Source of the DNA: Paraburkholderia phenazinium
GTDB taxonomy: Bacteria; Pseudomonadota; Gammaproteobacteria; Burkholderiales; Burkholderiaceae
Direction: 5' to 3'
DNA length: 64,000 nucleotides
Assembly: GCF_900141745.1 (NCBI RefSeq)
Contig: NZ_FSRM01000002.1
Span: forward strand, 2,728,001-2,792,000
The translations under genes were made by a program, and so were the position numbers. Shown piece after piece: positions 55,702 through 62,110 of the stretch (position 1 is its first letter; each line of letters opens with the position of its first letter). The notes beneath the pieces were generated by a model. That model saw only the letters and a list, made by a program, of their open reading frames with translations, made no database searches and had not been told where the DNA came from.

Positions 55702-56481
55702 TTACCTCATCGTCAACAGGTCGGCGGCGCTCATCAGGCCGCGTGCATTGGCGGCGCCGGCCAGCACATAACGTTGCTGGCGGCCCGTCCAGCTGAGCAG
55801 CCGAAGCGTGCCAACCCGCCGGGCGCTCCATTGTGACTGGGCAGCTGCGGCTGGCCGGGTGGACGCGACCAGCAGCACGATCGGTTCGCCCTGGGCGTTG
55901 AGATAGACGTATTCCGTTGCCCGGGCGAGCGGACCGAGATCCAGTGTCCGGTGGCTCACCAGGTGCATACCGACCGGCACGAGATTGGGCGCTGCGGGAT
56001 CTACCGCGACGGCCCCGGCCGCCGGAGCCGCCTGTGCGCCGAAATTCTCGCCGGCGGCCTGCGCCAATGCCATCACGGCAGCATTGTCCAATGCGTCCTG
56101 CGAAACCCGGGAAGCCGCCATCCAGCCGCTCGTGGCCACCACAGCCAGCGCCAGCGCGAGCGCCAACGCCAACGCCAGCATGGCTCGCAGCGGACGCAGC
56201 CGGATCATCTGCAGCCGCCGCGTCAGCCACCGGCCAGCGGCGGTGTGGATGAAGCCCGTCGTCGCCGCCGCAATAGGCGAGGGCTCGTCGACCGGCTGAA
56301 ACGCGTCCTGGATCTGCTGGTTCAGCTTGCCGTAGAAGGCCACCCGGCGCGCCTCGCCCGGTCGCTTGCCAAGGTACTGGCGCAAGTGGGCGGCACGTTC
56401 GGGCGTGAGAAGGCCGTCGGCATAAGCCTGAATATCGGTTTCGGAGAGCGGCGGATCGTGCCGCGAGTCATCGGATTTCAT
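55702..56481 (-). CDS. Second anti-sigma-like membrane protein
   Basis: Predicted membrane protein of 259 residues. Its N-terminus (ETDIQAYADGLLTPERAAHL, then RQYLGKRPGEARRVAFYGKL) resembles the anti-sigma domain at 54118 in pattern (D-x-x-A-Y-x-D-G-x-L-x-x-E-R) and length. A span of alternating Ala and Leu lies near residues 100-120 (MLALALALALALAVVATSGW), followed by a periplasmic domain of about 130 residues with VPVGMHLVSHRTLDLGPLAR. Its own promoter, P2, is of the ECF type, so it is made when the sigma is active, as expected for a feedback anti-sigma. Whether it binds the same sigma is not shown by sequence. The span is encoded by hexamer repeats. Confidence 0.72.
   Translation of the reverse strand: MKSDDSRHDPPLSETDIQAYADGLLTPERAAHLRQYLGKRPGEARRVAFYGKLNQQIQDAFQPVDEPSPIAAATTGFIHTAAGRWLTRRLQMIRLRPLRAMLALALALALALAVVATSGWMAASRVSQDALDNAAVMALAQAAGENFGAQAAPAAGAVAVDPAAPNLVPVGMHLVSHRTLDLGPLARATEYVYLNAQGEPIVLLVASTRPAAAAQSQWSARRVGTLRLLSWTGRQQRYVLAGAANARGLMSAADLLTMR
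56144..56179. repeat. Six tandem hexamers encoding the membrane span
   Basis: Six near-identical 6-bp units (GCCAGC, GCGAGC or GCCAAC on the plus strand) run from 56144 to 56179 and encode alternating Ala-Leu within the transmembrane segment of the second anti-sigma-like protein. Length change by slippage would keep frame and would change span length by two residues at a time. Confidence 0.75.
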
Positions 56482-56512
56482 AAGGGTTGCGCCAGTAGTT
56501 TGCTGTTACTGC

Positions 56513-56540
56513 GCTAACACGACGGAGGCGCCTTTATTCC
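56513..56540 (-). promoter_or_regulatory. ECF-type promoter P2, before the second anti-sigma-like gene
   Basis: On the minus strand GGAATAAA, 12 bases, GTGTTAGC, the same pattern and spacing as P1 and P3. It reads leftward into the gene starting at 56481, about 25 bases after the inferred transcript start. Confidence 0.75.
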
Positions 56541-56563
56541 CTCACATGAATGCATTCGTTTCA

Positions 56564-56591
56564 GGAATAAACGCAGGAGACGTGTGTTCGC
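56564..56591 (+). promoter_or_regulatory. ECF-type promoter P3, before the catalase-like gene
   Basis: GGAATAAA, 12 bases, GTGTTCGC on the plus strand. It is back to back with P2: the two GGAATAAA boxes are 23 bases apart and point away from each other. The inferred start is near 56598, about 33 bases before the GTG at 56631. Confidence 0.75.
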
Positions 56592-56630
56592 CGTCACGCA
56601 GACCCGCTTGAAAAGCCCAAAGGAGTCCTT

Positions 56631-57719
56631 GTGACAGATCCATCATTTCCCGCACCCGGCCGCATTTGCGTGCCATGCCGGCTCGCCGCGATCGGGGCCG
56701 TCGTGCTGGCCATGGCCGGCGGTTTCGCCTATGTGGCCGGCTGGCTCACGCCTCAACGCCTGACCACGCATCGCATCATCAACGCCTTCGAAGCGGACAA
56801 CGGCAGCCATCCGGGTTTTCGCCGCAACCATGCGAAGGGTGTCTGCGTGTCCGGCTATTTTGACAGCAACGGTAACGCGTCCGCATTATCGAGTGCTGGC
56901 GTGTTTGCGCCGGGGTTGACGCCGGTGATCGGCCGTTTTGCGATTCCGGGCGGCAATCCGTCTGCGCCTGATACCAGTGTGCCGATCCGCAGTCTCGCGC
57001 TGATGTTCACGCAACACGATGGCGAGCAGTGGCGCACTGGGATGAATTCGGTGCCCGTGTTCCCGGTACATACGCCTGAGCAGTTCTATCAGCAACTGGT
57101 TGCCGCCAGGCCGGATCCGGCCACGGGCAAGCCAGACCCAGCGGCACTCAAGGCGTTCAACGCCGCGAACCCGGAGACCAAACCGTTTCAGGCATGGGTC
57201 AAGAGCCATCCGCCCTCGTCGAGTTTTGCCAATGGGTCGTACTACAGCGTGAACGCATTCCGTTTCGTGGATGCCAACGGCCAGGCGCGTGCCGTGCGCT
57301 GGGCGATGGTGCCCGAGACGCCGTTTGCGCCGATTACGGACGCGCAGAAGAGCGCCGGGGACTTCCTCGACGCCGATCTCGCCCAGCATCTGCAGGACGG
57401 CCCGCTGCGCTGGCATCTGATCGTGACGGTGGCCGCGCCCGGCGACCCAACCGACGACGCCACCCAGATGTGGCCGGATGGGCGTCAGCAGATCGATGCC
57501 GGCACGCTCGTGATCGAGCACGAGACCTCGCAGGACGACGGCCCATGCCGCGACGTCAACTTCGATCCGACCGTGCTGCCCGCGGGCATCAAGACCTCCG
57601 ACGATCCGCTGCTGGCCGCGCGTTCGGCGGCCTATTCGGTCTCGTATAACCGGCGCACTCGCGAAGAAGCGCTCAATCCCAACCTGCACCATCCGCAGCC
57701 GAATGGAGATCCGTCATGA
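56631..57719 (+). CDS. Catalase-related heme protein (SrpA-like), membrane-anchored
   Basis: Heme protein of 362 residues of the catalase-related SrpA family. Residues 15-40 form a signal anchor (LAAIGAVVLAMAGGFAYVAG). The catalase-type core follows: GSHPGFRRNHAKGVCVSGYF (active-site His in NHAKG), RSLALMFTQHDGEQWRTGMN, and near the end DDPLLAARSAAYSVSYNRRT with the Arg and Tyr placed like the proximal heme ligand. It is shorter than full catalases (about 480) and probably a peroxide-reducing or sensing enzyme at the periplasmic side. The start is GTG, with AAGGAG 6 bases upstream. It overlaps the cytochrome b561 gene (ATGA), which may supply electrons from quinol. Confidence 0.85.
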   Translation: MTDPSFPAPGRICVPCRLAAIGAVVLAMAGGFAYVAGWLTPQRLTTHRIINAFEADNGSHPGFRRNHAKGVCVSGYFDSNGNASALSSAGVFAPGLTPVIGRFAIPGGNPSAPDTSVPIRSLALMFTQHDGEQWRTGMNSVPVFPVHTPEQFYQQLVAARPDPATGKPDPAALKAFNAANPETKPFQAWVKSHPPSSSFANGSYYSVNAFRFVDANGQARAVRWAMVPETPFAPITDAQKSAGDFLDADLAQHLQDGPLRWHLIVTVAAPGDPTDDATQMWPDGRQQIDAGTLVIEHETSQDDGPCRDVNFDPTVLPAGIKTSDDPLLAARSAAYSVSYNRRTREEALNPNLHHPQPNGDPS

Positions 57720-58261
57720 CGCCGACGCACACGCATTTCAGCCCGCTACAGCGACTGCTGCACTGGACCATGGCGCTGCTGATCCTCACGATGCTGTTTA
57801 TCGGGATCGGCATGGTCGCGACGGTGTCGCATGCGCACGCTACGCTGATCGCGATTCACCGGCCGCTCGGCATCGCGATCCTGTTGCTGGTGTTGCTGCG
57901 CATTGGTGCGCGGCTCAAGCGTGGCAGCCCGCCACTGCCGGACGACATGCCTGCGCCGCAGCGCGTCGTCGCCAGACTCTCGCATCTTGTGCTTTACGCG
58001 CTGATGCTGGCGATGCCGTTGATCGGGTGGGCGATGTTATCGGCTGAGGGCTATCCGGTGACGCTGTTCGGCGGGGTTCATCTGCCGGCAATTGTGCCGC
58101 GTGACGTAGCGCTGTTCGCCGTGTTGCGGGCTTTGCATACGTACCTGGCGCTCGCGTTGTTTCTAACGGTGCTAGGGCACCTCGCGGCCGCGTTGTTTCA
58201 TGGACTGATTCGCCGCGACGGCGTGTTTTCGAGCATGGCACGCGGGGCTCGCCGGGCCTGA
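57716..58261 (+). CDS. Cytochrome b561
   Basis: Inner-membrane di-heme cytochrome of 181 residues with four spans. Heme-ligand His residues lie in LQRLLHWTMALLILTMLFIG, LIAIHRPLGIAILLLVLLRI, ARLSHLVLYALMLAMPLIGW and VLRALHTYLALALFLTVLGH. The sequence fits the bacterial b561/CybB family, which passes electrons from quinol. Its coupling to the catalase-like gene by an ATGA overlap suggests it feeds electrons to that heme protein for peroxide reduction (inference). It is the last gene of the P3 transcript. Confidence 0.9.
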   Translation: MTPTHTHFSPLQRLLHWTMALLILTMLFIGIGMVATVSHAHATLIAIHRPLGIAILLLVLLRIGARLKRGSPPLPDDMPAPQRVVARLSHLVLYALMLAMPLIGWAMLSAEGYPVTLFGGVHLPAIVPRDVALFAVLRALHTYLALALFLTVLGHLAAALFHGLIRRDGVFSSMARGARRA

Positions 58262-58271
58262 AAGACCGCAG

Positions 58272-58312
58272 GCTCACGCCGCCTACGTCGCTCACATCGT
58301 TCAGGCGTGAGC
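58272..58312. terminator. Hairpin between convergent genes
   Basis: GCTCACGCC and GGCGTGAGC form a perfect 9-bp stem with a loop of 23 bases, between the cytochrome b561 stop and the convergent flavoenzyme. No T-run is present. Confidence 0.45.
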
Positions 58313-58344
58313 GGCGCAAGCCAGCACGGTACCGTTCGGAACGG

Positions 58345-60825
58345 TCAGCTTTTGACGCGTTCCGATCGCGGATCGTACGGTGCTTTAAGATGGACCGTGG
58401 CGGGCAACAGATCGCCGGCCACGTCGATCTCGTATCGCCCGCTCGTCAGATACGCGGCGTCGGCAATGCCGTCCGGGTTGTTGATATACCCCATCGCCAC
58501 TGGACAACCCAAGGTGTGACCGAACGCCGCCGAGCTCACGAAGCCGACCGGCGCACCGTTGCGCAGGATCGCTTCGCCACCCCACAGCATGCGATCGGCG
58601 GCACCGTCGGCCGTGAGTACGACCATGCGTCGGCGCAGAGGCTCGTCGCGCAGCTTGAGCAGAGCCTCGCGGCCGCGGAACGGAATCTGCTTGTTCAGTT
58701 TGCAGGCGAACGAGAGGCCCGCTTCGAACGGATTTGAATCCGGCGTCAGTTCACGTCCCCAGGCACGATAGCCTTTCTCGATACGTAGCGAATCGATGGC
58801 GTAATAGCCCGCGTTGAGGAGGCCGAACGGTTTGCCTGCGGTATGCAGCGTCTCGTAGACGCCCGCCGCAAATTCGACCGGCACATACAGTTCCCAGCCG
58901 AGTTCGCCCACATAGGTGAGCCGAGTAGCGCGCACAGTGGCATAGCCGATGTCCACCTCGCGGCTCTGGCCGAACGGGAATCCGTCGTTGCTCCAGTCCG
59001 CCTTCGAGATGCTTTGCAGCAGTTCGCGGGAGCGCGGACCCATCACCGCCAGCACTGCGTATTGCCCAGTGACATCCACTAATGTGCAGTGCCTGTCGTG
59101 CGGGATCGACTTCTCGATGTAGTCGAAATCCCGCGTGGTCTGCGCCGAGCCCGTGACGATCAGGTATTGATCGGCAGCGAGGCGGGTCAGCGTGAAGTCG
59201 GACTCGTATGCGCCGCGCTCGTTGAGCATGCCGGTATAGACGGTGGTGCCAGGCGGCACAGCAACATCGTTGGCGACGATGCCTTGCAATACTTCTTCCG
59301 CATCACGTCCCTTGACGAGGAATTTCGAAAACGACGTCATGTCGAACAACGCCACGCCTTCGCGGCAGGCACGATGTTCGGCGCCGCTCCACGGCAGCCA
59401 GTTTTGCTGACCGAAGGCGTAGTCGATCTTCGCTTCTGCCACGCTCGGTGCGAAGAAGTTTGGCCGCTCCCAACCCATCTTGCTGCCGAAACTTGCGCCC
59501 TGATCGCGCAACATCGGGTAGAGCGGCGAGCGCCGGAACGGACGCGCGGTATCGAGTTCGCGGTTCGGCCAGGGCATCGCGTAATGCAGACCCAGCGTTT
59601 CCTTCACGCGGTCGTGCAGCCAGGTATCGTTGCCGTTGAAACGCGCAAACCGGCGGATATCGACCGGCCACAGGTCCATGGTCGGCGTGCCGGCGACGAT
59701 CCATTCGGCGAGCGCCATGCCCGCGCCGCCGGCCGAGGCGATTCCCATCGAATTGAAGCCCGCGCCCACGAAAAAATGCCGCAGTTCAGGCGCTTCGCCG
59801 AGGATGAAGTTGTTGTCCGGCGTGAACGACTCGGGGCCGTTGTAGAACTGCCGGACCTGGGCGCTCTCGAGTGCCGGCACGCGCTGCAGGGCGTTTTCCA
59901 TCAGGATTTCGAATTGATCCCAGTCGTCGGGCAGCAACTGGAATTCGAAATTCTCGGGGATACCGTTCATGCCCCACGGCTTCGCGTTCGGCTCGAAGCC
60001 GCCCATCACGAGGCCGCCCACTTCTTCCTTGAAATAGATAAAGCCGTCCGGGTCGCGCATCACGGGCAGGTCGGGATGCACGCCGGCAATCCGCTCGGTG
60101 ACGATGTAGTAGTGCTCGGCCGAGTGCAGCGGCACTGTCACATCGCAAAGCCGGCCGACGGCCTTCGCCCATTGCCCCGCGCAGTTGACGACGATCTCGG
60201 CGTTGATGGTGCCCTCGGCGCCGTCCTTGTTGCGCCACGCAAGGCCGCTGACTTCGCGGCCGCCCGGAGTTTGCCGTGTATGGATCGCGGTGACGCGGGT
60301 GTTCTCGACGATCCGCGCGCCACGTGTGCGGGCGCCGCGGGCGAGAGCTTGCGTGAGGTCGGTGGGGTTGGCCTTGCCGTCGCCGGGCAGCCAGACTGCA
60401 CCGAGCAGGTCGTCGGTGCGCATCACCGGCCACAGATCGCCGGCTTCCTGCGGGCTAATGACATCGCAGGTCACGCCGTAGGCGCGGGCGACGGCCGCGG
60501 TGCGCTTGAGTTGCGTCATCCGCTCCGCCGTGCGCGCAACGGATAGCGAGCCGCATTGTTTCCAGCCGGTGGCGAGGCCGGTATCCGCTTCCAGTTCGGC
60601 ATAGAGGGCCGTGGAATAGCGGATCAGCTTCGTCATGCTTTCCTGGGCGCGTAATTGGCCTACGAGACCCGCCGCGTGCCAGGTGGTGCCGCAAGACAGT
60701 TGACCCTGTTCCAGCAGGACCACGTCGGTCCAACCCATTTTCGTCAGGTGATACGCCACGGAGCAGCCGACGATGCCGCCGCCGACGATCACAACCCGGG
60801 CGTGCTGGGGGAGAGGTGTAGACAT
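58345..60825 (-). CDS. Dimethylglycine/sarcosine dehydrogenase-like flavoenzyme
   Basis: Flavoenzyme of 826 residues with the DMGDH/SARDH layout: an FAD-binding DAO domain (VVIVGGGIVGCSVAYHLTKM, then GTTWHAAGLVGQL, whose His is the covalent FAD site in mammalian enzymes), a linker FAO_M domain, and a glycine-cleavage-T-type folate domain (DVTGQYAVLAVMGPRSRELL, LTYVGELGWELYVPVEFAAG). It would demethylate dimethylglycine, sarcosine or another N-methyl amine and pass the methyl to tetrahydrofolate. It is divergent from a DeoR-type regulator, and phased direct repeats lie directly before its start (60849-60884). Substrate not fixed by sequence. Confidence 0.88.
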   Translation of the reverse strand: MSTPLPQHARVVIVGGGIVGCSVAYHLTKMGWTDVVLLEQGQLSCGTTWHAAGLVGQLRAQESMTKLIRYSTALYAELEADTGLATGWKQCGSLSVARTAERMTQLKRTAAVARAYGVTCDVISPQEAGDLWPVMRTDDLLGAVWLPGDGKANPTDLTQALARGARTRGARIVENTRVTAIHTRQTPGGREVSGLAWRNKDGAEGTINAEIVVNCAGQWAKAVGRLCDVTVPLHSAEHYYIVTERIAGVHPDLPVMRDPDGFIYFKEEVGGLVMGGFEPNAKPWGMNGIPENFEFQLLPDDWDQFEILMENALQRVPALESAQVRQFYNGPESFTPDNNFILGEAPELRHFFVGAGFNSMGIASAGGAGMALAEWIVAGTPTMDLWPVDIRRFARFNGNDTWLHDRVKETLGLHYAMPWPNRELDTARPFRRSPLYPMLRDQGASFGSKMGWERPNFFAPSVAEAKIDYAFGQQNWLPWSGAEHRACREGVALFDMTSFSKFLVKGRDAEEVLQGIVANDVAVPPGTTVYTGMLNERGAYESDFTLTRLAADQYLIVTGSAQTTRDFDYIEKSIPHDRHCTLVDVTGQYAVLAVMGPRSRELLQSISKADWSNDGFPFGQSREVDIGYATVRATRLTYVGELGWELYVPVEFAAGVYETLHTAGKPFGLLNAGYYAIDSLRIEKGYRAWGRELTPDSNPFEAGLSFACKLNKQIPFRGREALLKLRDEPLRRRMVVLTADGAADRMLWGGEAILRNGAPVGFVSSAAFGHTLGCPVAMGYINNPDGIADAAYLTSGRYEIDVAGDLLPATVHLKAPYDPRSERVKS

Positions 60826-60848
60826 CTTTCAGGTCCTGGGCGATGAAT

Positions 60849-60884
60849 GTGGATATGCGTGGAAATTCGTGGGCATAGAGTGCA
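60849..60884. promoter_or_regulatory. Phased repeats before the flavoenzyme, putative DeoR operator 1
   Basis: GTGGA, GTGGA and GTGGG occur at 60849, 60859 and 60869, with GTGCA at 60880, on nearly a 10-bp grid. They lie 24-59 bases before the start of the flavoenzyme. The segment GGATATGCGTGGAAATT (60851-60867) recurs at 61008 with one change. Confidence 0.6.
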
Positions 60885-61005
60885 ACATAACGCCTCAAAA
60901 CGCAACACAGTCACGGAAAATTCATCGCAAGGTGATTTAGATAGAGCACGCTATTTCATTAAATATAAAGGCTTAAGCTCATTTTTTCGGGGAAAGTTGA
61001 TTTGG

Positions 61006-61024
61006 TTGGATATGTGTGGAAATT
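61006..61024. promoter_or_regulatory. Repeat before the DeoR gene, putative operator 2
   Basis: GGATATGTGTGGAAATT (61008-61024) matches operator 1 in 16 of 17 bases in the same orientation, and TTGGA (61006) and GTGGA (61016) are also 10 bases apart. It lies about 63-81 bases before the DeoR start. Confidence 0.6.
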
Positions 61025-61086
61025 GCTTTCTCTGGCGTGACACCTTTGCTAGACTAGGCACCACCCGCACCTTTCCGCCCTCCGGT

Positions 61087-61878
61087 ATGTTTTCGACCCA
61101 ACGTCAAGCTGAAATCCTGCGCATCGTGCAGACCCAGCGCACCTGCACGGTCACCGAACTGGCCGAAGTTTTTGCCGTGTCCGACGAGACTATCCGTCGC
61201 GACATCAAACCGTTGATCGCCGAAGGCGTGTTGCTGAAGGTGCACGGCGGCGTGATGCTGCCGGAGCGGCTCGACGAACCGCCGTTCCAGCGCCGCATGC
61301 AAGAGAATCTCGAAGCTAAGCGGGTAATCGCGGCGCGTGTAGCTGATCTGGTGCAGGACGGCGATTCGCTCATCCTCGATAGCGGCACGACCTGTGTCCA
61401 TATCGCCCAGGCACTGTGCGCCCGCTCGCAGCTGACCGTCGTGACCAATTCCGCGGAAATTGCCCGTACGCTGGCGCCGCGCAACGGCAACCGGGTTTTC
61501 ATCGCGGGCGGCGAACTGCGCGCCGACGACTCGGCCGCGTTCGGCGAAAGCGCGCTGGCGTTCATCCGCCAGTTTCACGTGCGCTATGCGTTCGTCTCGG
61601 TGACGGCAATCGACGCGCAAGGCCGCTTCATGGACGCACAGCCCGACGACGTGTCGTACTCGCTCGTCGCTTTTGCGCAAGCCGAGCGGCGCGTGGTGGT
61701 GGCTGACCACGCTAAATTCGGCCACACCGCGCTTGTGCATGCGTTCGGCCCCGAGGCGGTCGATCTGCTGATTACCGATCAGGCGCCGTCTGCTGCGCTG
61801 ACCCAGTTGTTTGCCGCGGCGGATCTGGAGGTGAGCGTTGGCATGCCCGCGGACGCTGCGGCGGGCGTCGCGCCCTGA
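61087..61878 (+). CDS. DeoR-family transcriptional regulator
   Basis: Repressor-type protein of 263 residues. The N-terminal helix-turn-helix reads STQRQAEILRIVQTQRTCTV, then FAVSDETIRRDIKPLIAEGV and the wing LKVHGGVMLPERL. The sensor domain has LILDSGTTCVHIAQALCARS, VTNSAEIARTLAPRNGNRVF and FIAGGELRADDSAAFGESAL. ATG 61087 begins the family-like MFSTQR; the frame is open upstream to 60847 only by chance. It is divergent from the flavoenzyme, with two matched repeats between them, so it probably controls that gene and itself. The inducer is unknown. About 35% of residues seem alike between this regulator and the one at 17022 by eye, so they are only distant paralogues. Confidence 0.87.
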   Translation: MFSTQRQAEILRIVQTQRTCTVTELAEVFAVSDETIRRDIKPLIAEGVLLKVHGGVMLPERLDEPPFQRRMQENLEAKRVIAARVADLVQDGDSLILDSGTTCVHIAQALCARSQLTVVTNSAEIARTLAPRNGNRVFIAGGELRADDSAAFGESALAFIRQFHVRYAFVSVTAIDAQGRFMDAQPDDVSYSLVAFAQAERRVVVADHAKFGHTALVHAFGPEAVDLLITDQAPSAALTQLFAAADLEVSVGMPADAAAGVAP

Positions 61879-62110
61879 GCGATCCGGTGGCGGTGCACCC
61901 CGCTTCAAACGCGTGTTTGTTTTCTTGACACATCCGCAACGGTGATGACCGGCACATGCGTAAAATAGTCGGTTTGCAGTGGCGAATGCGGCCCCCGCCA
62001 ACCCTCGGCGGGCCTCGCAGAACAGCAGAGGATCCGCAGCCCGGGTCAGGCTGCCCCGGCATTTCCTCGACGCTGCCGCTCGCCTGAACACGCATGGATG
62101 GGTCACCCGG

